Source: RGIG3009 sp045541305 (GTDB lineage Bacteria > Bacillota > Clostridia > Oscillospirales > Acutalibacteraceae). From it: a stretch of 8,151 nucleotides of DNA. Below, piece by piece: positions 1 to 6,913 of this stretch. The stretch is from contig JAZQIV010000099.1 in NCBI GenBank assembly GCA_045541305.1, positions 1-8,151 of the forward strand. The letters run 5' to 3'. The notes beneath the pieces are model-generated. The model worked only from the letters and a program-made list of their open reading frames with translations. It was not told the DNA's origin and searched no databases. Position 1 is the first letter of the stretch, and every line of letters begins with the position of its first letter. The translations under genes were made by a program, and so were the position numbers.

Positions 1-524
1 CATTTGGTTTGGATAAACGCTAAAAAGCGCATGTATTCCTCGCGGGATGTGAACACCCAAAGCGGCAGAATATATGCCATGACGTTGTTCACGTGAAGAT
101 ACAGCATGCGCTCATCCACAATGCTGATGCGCTCAATTGCGGAATACTTCAGTTCGGTTTTATTTTCCGGCGTGATCTCCACAAAGGTATCGTCAAAAAA
201 CTGCATCACCGCCGACGGAGAATACCCCATCTTCCCGCTCTTTTTCAGCCGTTTTAATTCGTGCTTGATGGCAAAGCGAAACAGAGGCACCAAGCACCAT
301 TGCACGACAGCAAGCACAAGCAACGCGGGAATACAGCCAAGAAACGATTCCGCCGAAAAGCCACCGCCGATCAGCGTGATCAACACGTAAGCACCGGCTA
401 TTACGCCAAACAGCACCCGAAACGAGGTGATCTGTTTGCGGCCGTAGGGCGAGCGAAGCATCCAAAACATATTGTAAGCCAGATAGTCGGCATCCGTCAT
501 CTGAATTTGAAATTCAAACTGCAT
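1..524 (-). CDS. YcxB-like membrane protein (3' end outside window)
   Basis: An open frame that runs off the window edge, so at least 174 residues are visible but no stop. It begins MQFEFQIQMT, with a family-typical LAYNMFWMLRSPYGRK (15-30). Two hydrophobic segments follow (about 37-56 and 60-85), then a cytoplasmic region with a basic turn (HELKRLKKSGK) and a beta-rich YcxB-like domain: VEITPENKTELKYSAIERI, then MLYLHVNNVMAYILP and a final FTSREEYMRF helix. YcxB-like proteins (PF14317) are small membrane proteins with a PH-like tail; their function is unknown. The ATG at 524 is supported by GGAGG eight bases upstream. It follows the phosphatase by 26 bases. From the family's usual length only a short C-terminal piece should be missing. 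Overlapping open frames on both strands in this stretch are shadows of this gene. Confidence 0.8.
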   Translation of the reverse strand, partial: MQFEFQIQMTDADYLAYNMFWMLRSPYGRKQITSFRVLFGVIAGAYVLITLIGGGFSAESFLGCIPALLVLAVVQWCLVPLFRFAIKHELKRLKKSGKMGYSPSAVMQFFDDTFVEITPENKTELKYSAIERISIVDERMLYLHVNNVMAYILPLWVFTSREEYMRFLAFIQTK

Positions 525-550
525 ATCCTTCCCCTCCGTTTTGATAACTG

Positions 551-1255
551 TCAAACACTTTCCAAATAAAATTCCTGCAGATCGTCCAGGCGCAACAGCG
601 CCGGTGCATATCCGGCGGTCACGCCGGTATCCACATCGATCCAATGCGGTGTTTTTAAGATCTTACCGCGGTATTCGGGCCCGAAAATTCCCGAGGGGGT
701 GTGACCGAACACCGAAATCCTATCGGTAAAATACGTATCGGTGAGCGTTGGACGGTTCCACAAAAAATCATCCAGCGCATATTCCGCAAGCGGTTTTCCC
801 GCCTCAAAATGATCCGGCCCGCTGTGCGACAAAAAGAACGCGCGGCCGTTTACTGTGAGCGTTTCGTAAACCGACAGATCCTGCAGGTATTCCACGATGT
901 CGCGCACGGTTTCCGCAGAGCATTGCTTGAATTGGGCCAGCGTGGTATCGCCGCCGTTTTCGAGCCAATCGGACAAACGCTCCATTTGGTCTTCATCCAA
1001 CTGTTGAACGGAAGTTTCGGTGATCTCGTCAAATAAAAACAGATTGGACAGCAGCATGGCTTCATGATTACCCAGCAACAGCTCCACGTTTGGCTGAACC
1101 ATCAGCCATTGCAGCAGCCGAACGCTCTCGGTACCGCGATCAATGACGTCGCCCAAAATAAAGCAAAAATCGTCTTCCGAAAACGCGGCTTTTTGGAGCA
1201 ATTGTTGGAATTTTTCAAGCGAATATCCATGCAGATCGGACGTTACGTAAATCAT
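551..1255 (-). CDS. PPP-family metallophosphoesterase (Ser/Thr phosphatase-like)
   Basis: A 234-residue cytoplasmic calcineurin-like phosphoesterase of the PPP type, related to bacterial PrpA/PphA and phage lambda phosphatase, which use two metal ions to hydrolyse phosphoesters. The full motif set is present in order: DLHG (7-10, first strand), GDVIDRG (35-41), GNHE (62-65), SHSG (143-146), GHTP (184-187) and a terminal IDVDTG (206-211). These supply the metal-binding Asp, His and Asn residues and the general acid. A variable insertion (about 75-115) lies between GNHE and SHSG and may set substrate choice. The ATG at 1255 follows GGAGG by five bases. It starts 66 bases after the protease stop, with a hairpin between, and its stop is 26 bases before the YcxB-like gene, so these last two probably form a unit. 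The substrate may be phosphoprotein or a dinucleotide such as Ap4A; the sequence does not decide. Confidence 0.93.
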   Translation of the reverse strand: MIYVTSDLHGYSLEKFQQLLQKAAFSEDDFCFILGDVIDRGTESVRLLQWLMVQPNVELLLGNHEAMLLSNLFLFDEITETSVQQLDEDQMERLSDWLENGGDTTLAQFKQCSAETVRDIVEYLQDLSVYETLTVNGRAFFLSHSGPDHFEAGKPLAEYALDDFLWNRPTLTDTYFTDRISVFGHTPSGIFGPEYRGKILKTPHWIDVDTGVTAGYAPALLRLDDLQEFYLESV

Positions 1256-1289
1256 GCGATCCTCCGTTACAATTCAGGACAGGATAACA

Positions 1290-1317
1290 GTAGCCCGTGA
1301 GCAACATCACGGGCTAC
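1290..1317 (-). terminator. Perfect 11-bp hairpin after the PrsW-family gene, no T run
   Basis: Inverted repeat GTAGCCCGTGA / TCACGGGCTAC with a 6-base loop, beginning four bases after the protease stop codon and ending 34 bases before the phosphatase start. No T run follows on either strand, so it may be a weak or factor-dependent terminator, or a 3'-end stabiliser that partly separates the two flanking gene groups. Confidence 0.5.
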
Positions 1318-1321
1318 CGAG

Positions 1322-2182
1322 TCAATCGGACACCGATTCCCCCGCCACCAGGTGGGGGTATTTTGCCAAAACCATGGCGGTTGAGTAGGTGGCATCATCC
1401 GTATCGCCCTTGGACATTTTTTTGATGCGGCGGAAGCAGTAAAAGTACAAGAACAGGATGAAGGCGTACAAAGCCACCGTGGAGAACGTGGTTCCCAGTG
1501 TGCAATAGTAATCGTACAAGCCATGCGCAAACACCGGCACCAGCAAGCTGAGCACCAGATATTTTTTGCCGGAAAATACTTTGGTTCCCCGTTCGATCAA
1601 ACCGGCTTGTTTCAACTCACGTTCCTGCTGCGCGGCTTTTTCATACATGTGCCACAGGCTGTAATAATAGCCCATCAGCACGGCAAAGAACATGTGACCC
1701 GGCACCGACATGAGCGCGCGCATGATGGCGTTGATCCAACCATTCTCCAAAACGTAAAAGACGTTTTCGAGCCCTGCAAAGCCAAGCGACACGAACACGG
1801 CATACACAAGGCCATCGAACAGGCTGTTGAAGTTTTTGTTGTGACGGGTTGCAAGGAACATCGCCGCAAATTTCAGCCCCTCCTCCACCAGCGCCACGCC
1901 GATGAAGTATTTGCAGGCGTTATAGATTTCGTACATGGTGCCCACAAGGTACCGTTTTCCGCCGTATTCCACCGTGAACGGATCGAACAAGCGATCAAAG
2001 AAATCAAACAGCACGGTTTCAATTTCGGCTGCCGGAAAACAGATCAGTACACCCAAGCCTAACAGAGAAAGCAGCAAGCCCAACGGCTCTTTTTCCACGC
2101 GATCCTTTTTAAAAATATAGATACACAAAGCGATCGCCGGGAACAAGGCTGCACACGTTAACAGAATATCGTTTACTTTCAT
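1322..2182 (-). CDS. PrsW-family intramembrane metalloprotease
   Basis: A 286-residue polytopic protein of the PrsW family (PF13367), membrane-embedded proteases; in Bacillus subtilis, PrsW makes the first cut in anti-sigma factor RsiW during antimicrobial-peptide and envelope stress. All the family's key positions are visible: the Glu pair and lysine in VEEGLK (99-104), the SLFDGLVYA helix (120-128) leading to GFAGLEN (134-140, E139), the helix with SVPGHMFFA (159-167, H163), and HGLYDYY (220-226, H220, D224). About seven or eight membrane helices surround these, followed by a basic cytoplasmic tail (251-286). The ATG at 2182 has AAGGGTGAT upstream. It is the last gene before a hairpin that starts four bases after its stop, and follows the transporter by 21 bases. 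No anti-sigma/sigma pair is in the window, so its substrate is unknown; one of its membrane neighbours is a possibility, not shown. Confidence 0.92.
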   Translation of the reverse strand: MKVNDILLTCAALFPAIALCIYIFKKDRVEKEPLGLLLSLLGLGVLICFPAAEIETVLFDFFDRLFDPFTVEYGGKRYLVGTMYEIYNACKYFIGVALVEEGLKFAAMFLATRHNKNFNSLFDGLVYAVFVSLGFAGLENVFYVLENGWINAIMRALMSVPGHMFFAVLMGYYYSLWHMYEKAAQQERELKQAGLIERGTKVFSGKKYLVLSLLVPVFAHGLYDYYCTLGTTFSTVALYAFILFLYFYCFRRIKKMSKGDTDDATYSTAMVLAKYPHLVAGESVSD

Positions 2183-2203
2183 GGAATATCACCCTTGCGC
2201 TTT

Positions 2204-3331
2204 TTACGTTAACAGGGTCACGACCAGCAGCACGATCAAGAACGACGTATTCACCAGCGTGAAGGTACCCATGTATTTTTTGAAATTCTCCGGCTGATGT
2301 TTCAGGAATTCCTTTAATGTGATCAAGCTTGCCAACGAGGAGATAATGATACCCAGCGAGCCGATGTTGACCGCGACCAACAAATCGCTGTAGTTTTGTG
2401 TGAAGTTGGACAAGAAGATGGCTGTGGGGACATTGCTGATAAACTGGCAGGATACGATACCCGCCAATAGGGTGTTGTTTTCCACGATACCGGCAATGAA
2501 ATCTTTGATGGCATCGATTCGCGCCATGTTACCCGAGAAAACAAAGAAGACGCAGAATGTTGCCAGCAAGGCATAGTCAACGTGCTTGAAGCGTTTGACA
2601 TCCACAAACAAAACGGTTAACACCACAATAACCAGCGTGATGATATGCGGCACCACACGGAAAATGCTGAGAATGACAAGCACGAACAACACCGCATAGA
2701 TGGACAGCTCTTTTTTCTTGATTTCAAGCTTATCATCGTTTTTCAGCGTCAGTTTTTCGTTTTTGATAAACAGAAAACATGCCACGATCAGCAGTGCCGC
2801 AACACAGATAGATTGCAGCAACAGCACGCCAAAGAACTCCAGCGTGGGTATTTGATAGAATTCATACAAATACAGATTTTGCGGATTCCCGTGGGGGGTG
2901 ATCATCCCGCCCATGTTTGCCGCAATGGTTTGCAAAATGAACGTGATTCCCAAATACTTATCGTTATTGGTAGAATGCAGCACGATGAACGTGAGCGGCA
3001 AAAAGGTAATGAGCGACATGTCGTTGGCAACGATCATGTCGAAGAAAAACGTGCCGAAGATCAATGAGAAGATAACCGCTCTTCTGGTGCGGAACAAACC
3101 AATCAGTTTGCGAGAAATGAGTTCAAAAACGTTGGTGCTTTTCAGTCCGGCTACCACCGCCAGCATGCAGAACAATGCAATTAACGTTTTGTACTCAAAA
3201 TAGCCCAAATACGCCTGATCGGGCGGAATGAAAAAGCACGTCACGATCATGGCAACAATTGCGATAGACAAAACGACTTCTTTTTTCGCAAAAGCAACGA
3301 TTTTGTCTTTGATTTTTATCAGTGTACTCAT
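2204..3331 (-). CDS. SLC13/ArsB/NhaD-type ion transporter
   Basis: A 375-residue polytopic membrane protein with roughly ten hydrophobic segments, belonging to the ion-transporter superfamily that includes SLC13 carboxylate carriers, ArsB and NhaD. Two half-repeat signatures are visible: NMGGMITPHGNPQN (139-152) and SNVPTAIFLSNF (299-310), resembling the paired Gly/Pro/Asn-rich helix-break motifs that form the substrate and cation sites. A charged cytoplasmic loop (about 190-208) separates the halves. It is somewhat shorter than the usual 420-480 residues. I chose the ATG at 3331 because GGGAGG lies at the right distance; a TTG at 3355 would add eight residues and overlap the TIR stop. It follows the TIR gene by 20 bases and precedes the PrsW-like gene by 21. 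The substrate (Na+/H+, carboxylate or oxyanion) cannot be told from the sequence. In this operon it may set the ion gradients that the RyR membrane protein responds to, which is only inference. Confidence 0.85.
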   Translation of the reverse strand: MSTLIKIKDKIVAFAKKEVVLSIAIVAMIVTCFFIPPDQAYLGYFEYKTLIALFCMLAVVAGLKSTNVFELISRKLIGLFRTRRAVIFSLIFGTFFFDMIVANDMSLITFLPLTFIVLHSTNNDKYLGITFILQTIAANMGGMITPHGNPQNLYLYEFYQIPTLEFFGVLLLQSICVAALLIVACFLFIKNEKLTLKNDDKLEIKKKELSIYAVLFVLVILSIFRVVPHIITLVIVVLTVLFVDVKRFKHVDYALLATFCVFFVFSGNMARIDAIKDFIAGIVENNTLLAGIVSCQFISNVPTAIFLSNFTQNYSDLLVAVNIGSLGIIISSLASLITLKEFLKHQPENFKKYMGTFTLVNTSFLIVLLVVTLLT

Positions 3332-3336
3332 GGTTT

Positions 3337-3342
3337 CCTCCC
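3337..3342 (-). promoter_or_regulatory. Ribosome-binding site fixing the transporter start at ATG 3331
   Basis: GGGAGG five bases upstream of ATG (gggaggaaaccATG on the minus strand). No comparable site precedes the in-frame TTG at 3355, so translation most likely begins at 3331. Confidence 0.85.
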
Positions 3343-3351
3343 AATTGCTAC

Positions 3352-4998
3352 TCAATCGCCGATTCTTTCAGAGGGACGTGCATGCTTGATGGCGTTGCGT
3401 TCACAATACGCTTGGATGGCCGATCCTTCTTCACAATAAACTGTTACCGTTTCTTCACAGCCGTCAAACAAGCCCCAGCCCAGTTCGGTTACACTGCTCG
3501 GAATAAACACGCGTTCCAAGTTCGCACAACCTCTGAAGGCACAATCGTCAATGACCGTAACGCTATCCGGAATTTCCACTTCGTCCAAAAGTGCACAGTT
3601 ACAAAAAGCACCTTCACCGATTTCATGAACACTATCCGGAATCGTGATGCGGTTGAGTTTTTTACATTCGCAGAAAGCCCAATCGCTGATGACGGTGACG
3701 CTGTCCGGAATATCGTACTGCACCTCGCGGCTGCTGGCGGGATACGCGATGATGACCGATTTGTTTTTGTTGAACAATACGTGATCGTTACCCTCGCGTT
3801 TGTTCGGTTCGGATTTATAGTTCTTGTTTTTGCTTTCTACCTTGATGGATTTCAACGATTCGCAGCCACGGAACGGGGCATTGCTGATGCTGATCACGCT
3901 GGAAGGCAGCAAAACCTTGGTTAACGAGCGGCAATTTTTGAAAGCGCTTTTGCCGATTTTTTTGAGGCCTTCGTGCAGTTCAACCTTCGCCATGTTGACA
4001 CAACCGTTAAACGCTAAGTCGTCGATTTTGGTTACGCTGGCCGGTACATCCACCGCTTCCAGAGCCACACAATCGGAGAAGGCGCTTTCGCCCAAAATGG
4101 TGAGCTTTTCGGGAAGCTCAATGGTTTTCAAACTCTTACAGCTGTTGAACACACCACCGTAGATTTCGGTAAGACCCTGCGGCAATTCTACCAAAGACAG
4201 GCTGGCACAGTTTTCAAAAGCGCGCTCGCCGATTTTGATGCAGTTGTTTTTAATCTTCAGCGTTTTCATGTCGGTACAATCACGGAATGCGCTTTCACCG
4301 ACGCGAATCGTTTTTTCCGGAATTTCCATTGCTTTTAGGTTGGTGCAACCGCGGAAGCTTTCCAGGCCGATCGTTTCCAGGCTTTCGGGGAGCTTGATGT
4401 TATGTAAGGCAACGCGCCCTTTGAACGCCTCGGCACTGATCTCTTTGATGCCTTCGTCCACCACAATGGACTTACCGTTATCTTCGCATTTTTTCAGCAC
4501 GGTACCTTCGGTGGTCAAGCGATCCATCGTAACAGCCGGCAGGTCGCGAATCATGGATTTCACCAGCTTGTCCATGTTGTCGGCTGTGCTGTGATGCGTG
4601 TTTGCCAACAAAATCTGGAAAGCAGGCGGAACATCCGCCGTATCCAAATAAATCGGATACAACCGCTTGCCGTTTTCTCTGGCAACGATAATTTCCATAC
4701 CGCAGAACGGCGAGGTCATCGAGGCTTCGGAAACGAACAACAGAACCGCTTCACAGCCCTCGATACGTTGACGCAATTCGTCGCGGAAATCGTTGCCGGT
4801 TTCGCAGGATTCATCGTACCACAGACGGTATTTACGATCGTAAAGCGTATCCAAAATCGGATACACCTTCGCGGTGTCGCGGTGCGAATAACTCACGAAC
4901 AGATAGGGTTCTTTGCCGGTGTACGCCTCAAATTTTGTTTGCATGTCGACGTAATCATCCAATTTTACATCCACGCTTTTTTTGATTTGTTCTGCCAT
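3352..4998 (-). CDS. TIR domain protein with 13 BspA-type leucine-rich repeats
   Basis: A 548-residue protein without signal peptide or membrane segment, so most likely cytoplasmic. The N-terminal TIR domain (about 30-153) has the first-strand motif PYLFVSYSHRD (31-41), the BB-loop region WYDESCETGNDF (60-71), LLFVSEASMTSPFC (86-99) and MEIIVA (101-106). Glu102 sits where NAD-cleaving TIR domains such as SARM1 carry their catalytic glutamate. After a short linker, residues from about 178 to 525 are BspA-type (LRR_5) repeats with a strict 23-residue step, broken once by a 43-residue insert. Bacterial TIR domains often hydrolyse or cyclise NAD to signal or kill; LRRs bind protein or glycan partners. 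BspA repeats are more usual on exported proteins, so a TIR fusion suggests an intracellular sensor plus enzyme. The ATG at 4998 has GAGGAGAT upstream. It sits between the RyR membrane protein and the ion transporter. NADase activity is inferred; a scaffold TIR is the alternative. Confidence 0.93.
   Translation of the reverse strand: MAEQIKKSVDVKLDDYVDMQTKFEAYTGKEPYLFVSYSHRDTAKVYPILDTLYDRKYRLWYDESCETGNDFRDELRQRIEGCEAVLLFVSEASMTSPFCGMEIIVARENGKRLYPIYLDTADVPPAFQILLANTHHSTADNMDKLVKSMIRDLPAVTMDRLTTEGTVLKKCEDNGKSIVVDEGIKEISAEAFKGRVALHNIKLPESLETIGLESFRGCTNLKAMEIPEKTIRVGESAFRDCTDMKTLKIKNNCIKIGERAFENCASLSLVELPQGLTEIYGGVFNSCKSLKTIELPEKLTILGESAFSDCVALEAVDVPASVTKIDDLAFNGCVNMAKVELHEGLKKIGKSAFKNCRSLTKVLLPSSVISISNAPFRGCESLKSIKVESKNKNYKSEPNKREGNDHVLFNKNKSVIIAYPASSREVQYDIPDSVTVISDWAFCECKKLNRITIPDSVHEIGEGAFCNCALLDEVEIPDSVTVIDDCAFRGCANLERVFIPSSVTELGWGLFDGCEETVTVYCEEGSAIQAYCERNAIKHARPSERIGD
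3424..4467 (-). repeat. 69-bp-periodic coding repeats (13 BspA/LRR_5 units)
   Basis: Within the TIR-LRR gene, the conserved phenylalanine of the AF/SF unit occurs at residues 192, 215, 238, 261, 284, 307, 330, 353 and 376, then 442, 465, 488 and 511. Every step is 23 residues (69 bases) except the single 66-residue step. Each unit follows roughly I..xAF..C..L..I.LP..L/V..I, with a cysteine three residues after the phenylalanine in almost all units. The insert includes HVLFNKNKSVIIAYP, a block also seen in exported BspA-family proteins. Confidence 0.9.
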
Positions 4999-5022
4999 AA
5001 AACCATCTCCTCTATTTTTTGA

Positions 5023-6858
5023 TTAGTCATCGTCTTTTTCTTGCTCGTTTAAAGGCAAATCATCAAAGGGCACCAGGCAATTGTGCATTTTGGCAAGATC
5101 GTTGCGAGAGGCTTTCTCGATCGATCCGCTGTACACATAGCCCTCCGATCGCATATACGCGTTCCAACGGCGGTGCTCCAAGATCCGAATGTTCCACAAT
5201 TCCTCTTCGGTACGCTTTGCGGATTTTTTGGTGATACCGGGAATACCGCATTTTTCTTTCATCTTACGGTGAATCACCGAGGCGATGGAAGAGCGATAAT
5301 TGTAATCGTACTGCCAAAATGCCTCCTCCGGACCCCATTGCATGTGCCGTTCTTTGGCAACGGTTTCCAAAGCGGATTCCAAAATCACCGCTTCGGAATA
5401 CAGCGATTTCATATCCCCGATAAAATCGATGTTATAGGCCTTTTTATCGAAGTGGATCACATCGGACAGGGCTTCCTTTTTATCCGTGTTGTACACCACT
5501 GTTTGAATAGCGGGATTGTGACCCATGCGGGCAAACAGCGAGCGCAGCTTCACGGCGGTGGCAATGTTCTTTTCGTCATTACCGAGTGCCACAAACACGT
5601 AGGTGGTTTCGGGCAGCGCTGCCAGAATGTTGTGGAATGTTTTAGTATCAACGTCTACATTGGGATGCACCGTAATTTTGTACCGTGCTTCGCCCGGCAG
5701 ATCGAATCGACCGTTGAATTTCGGGTCCATCAATTCCGGACACAGCACTTCAAACCGTTCGTCGGCTTTTGCGTCCATATCGAACGCATTGATTTCCACG
5801 TGATACCCGTCCATTTGGCAAAACCATGCCAGCGCTTTTGTCATTTCGGTGCCATGACGGCCCATGCCGATCACCACAGCGTGAATGCGCCGCAAGCCAT
5901 TTTCATCCGGCAAGGCGCTGGAAAAAATATTCGAATATCCGTTGTCGTACAGATTGTGCGCGATGAGCTTTTGCACCTCGTTCACACGCCGCACCTTGAT
6001 CTTCGGCGGTGCTTTGACGGGTTGTTCCCCGTTCTCTTTGCTTTGCGAGGTGTCGAATGCGTTGGCCAACAGGATCTCCGCCTCCACTTGCGTGGAAAAC
6101 ACGTACAGGTGGGTGTTCTCACGGTCGCGGAACCGTTCAATCAGCTTCAGCGCCTGACCGATGTTTTCGGATTGATCCTCACCGATCGTGAAAAAGCGGA
6201 TGTCGCTTTTTTTGCTGTGGAAAGCAAAATTGATGGTCAGAATGTCTTTTTTGAAGCAAACGGCCCCCAATTCCTTCGCTTTTTCCACCAGTTCGTAGCT
6301 CTTTTCTTCCTCTTTTTCGAACACGTCCGTAAAGACGAAGAAGCGGTTGTCACCCCTTTTTTCGTTCAAGCTGGTGGCAAGCGCCAAGGACTTATCGTTC
6401 AGCTCGGAGAAAATAAAAACGTGCGATTTGTAATGCGTAATGTAATTTTTGTACGCCGATATATTTTTGAAGAAGGACAACACGAAGCCGAACGTCAGCA
6501 CAGGTGCCATAACGAACAAGATGGAAAACAGCGCCGTGTATCCTTTAACAACCAAAGTCGGTACATCCGCTAAGTTGGATGTAATAAACGAAAACTCGCC
6601 GTCCACAAGGAACAAGCGTATCATGTTGTGAATGGCGATCAAAACCGTTTCCAGCCATCCACATTCCGTGGTGCGGAAGGCGTTAGCATAGATCGGCAGA
6701 AAGAGCACGACCGACGATGCGATCACGCCCACAAACAATATTTTCGACGGGTCCAATATTCTGTGACTTTTATAAGTGGATTGACCGCGTACGATCGCGC
6801 AAACAACCGAAGTAAAAAAGACGATTGCCGCTGCCACCAAACAAATTGACCATTCCAT
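5023..6858 (-). CDS. Membrane protein with tandem TrkA-N/RCK-like lobes and C-terminal RyR domain
   Basis: A 611-residue integral membrane protein with a large cytoplasmic part. Hydrophobic segments lie at about 2-23, 39-61 and 103-130, with a shorter amphipathic stretch at about 70-86 that could be a re-entrant loop; no TVGYG potassium filter is present. A first Rossmann-like lobe (about 144-265) opens with SHVFIFSELND and lacks a glycine-rich loop. A second lobe (about 324-460) has an intact GMGRHG (331-336) after hydrophobic HAVVI, and an acidic FDMD (359-362) at the end of the second strand, as in NAD-binding TrkA-N/RCK domains. The C-terminus has the bacterial RyR-domain pattern: EHRRWNAYMRSEGY (561-574), then HNCLVPFDDLP (592-602) and a terminal NEQEKDDD. 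RCK domains gate channels by ligand binding; RyR domains are small modules shared with ryanodine receptors. The ATG at 6858 has TTGGAGTGAT just upstream. The stop is 24 bases before the TIR gene. I infer a nucleotide-responsive channel or sensor. Confidence 0.85.
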   Translation of the reverse strand: MEWSICLVAAAIVFFTSVVCAIVRGQSTYKSHRILDPSKILFVGVIASSVVLFLPIYANAFRTTECGWLETVLIAIHNMIRLFLVDGEFSFITSNLADVPTLVVKGYTALFSILFVMAPVLTFGFVLSFFKNISAYKNYITHYKSHVFIFSELNDKSLALATSLNEKRGDNRFFVFTDVFEKEEEKSYELVEKAKELGAVCFKKDILTINFAFHSKKSDIRFFTIGEDQSENIGQALKLIERFRDRENTHLYVFSTQVEAEILLANAFDTSQSKENGEQPVKAPPKIKVRRVNEVQKLIAHNLYDNGYSNIFSSALPDENGLRRIHAVVIGMGRHGTEMTKALAWFCQMDGYHVEINAFDMDAKADERFEVLCPELMDPKFNGRFDLPGEARYKITVHPNVDVDTKTFHNILAALPETTYVFVALGNDEKNIATAVKLRSLFARMGHNPAIQTVVYNTDKKEALSDVIHFDKKAYNIDFIGDMKSLYSEAVILESALETVAKERHMQWGPEEAFWQYDYNYRSSIASVIHRKMKEKCGIPGITKKSAKRTEEELWNIRILEHRRWNAYMRSEGYVYSGSIEKASRNDLAKMHNCLVPFDDLPLNEQEKDDD

Positions 6859-6882
6859 AGTATCACTCCAAAAAAGGTTTGC

Positions 6883-6913
6883 GCAAGCGTGCCCGTTTTT
6901 CGGGCACGCTTGC
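6883..6913 (-). terminator. Perfect 13-bp hairpin after the YbjN-family gene, possible terminator or attenuator
   Basis: Inverted repeat GCAAGCGTGCCCG / CGGGCACGCTTGC with a 5-base loop. It starts 11 bases after the stop of the YbjN-family gene. Read on the minus strand, the stem is followed by seven bases and then six T (6875-6870), so it is close to an intrinsic terminator for minus-strand transcription, but the T run is displaced from the stem. On the plus strand there is no T run. The T run ends just before the TGGAG ribosome site of the next gene, which leaves no room for a separate promoter between hairpin and start codon. Confidence 0.6.

Noticed and set aside
193..465. A 90-codon minus-strand open frame
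   Set aside because: It is a shifted-frame shadow of the YcxB-like gene, which has a good ribosome site, two membrane segments and a family-like tail in the other frame.
3332..3355. Upstream TTG start for the transporter gene
   Set aside because: It would overlap the TIR stop codon, has no ribosome site, and the ATG at 3331 has GGGAGG at ideal spacing.
5023..5060. Possible frameshift truncating the RyR domain, since the protein stops right after the LVPFDDLP segment
   Set aside because: The C-terminus is short but ends in the expected NEQEKDDD-like tail, and the TIR gene with its own ribosome site starts 24 bases later, so nothing in the sequence points to a broken gene.
5083..6573. A 496-codon open frame on the plus strand, antisense to the RyR membrane protein gene
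   Set aside because: It is in exact codon register with the real gene on the opposite strand and is open only because that gene avoids TTA, CTA and TCA codons over this stretch. Its protein is rich in His, Phe and Arg without family features, and the minus-strand product has clear domains. The shorter plus-strand frames at 1523-2062, 2645-3067 and 3322-3924 have the same in-register cause.
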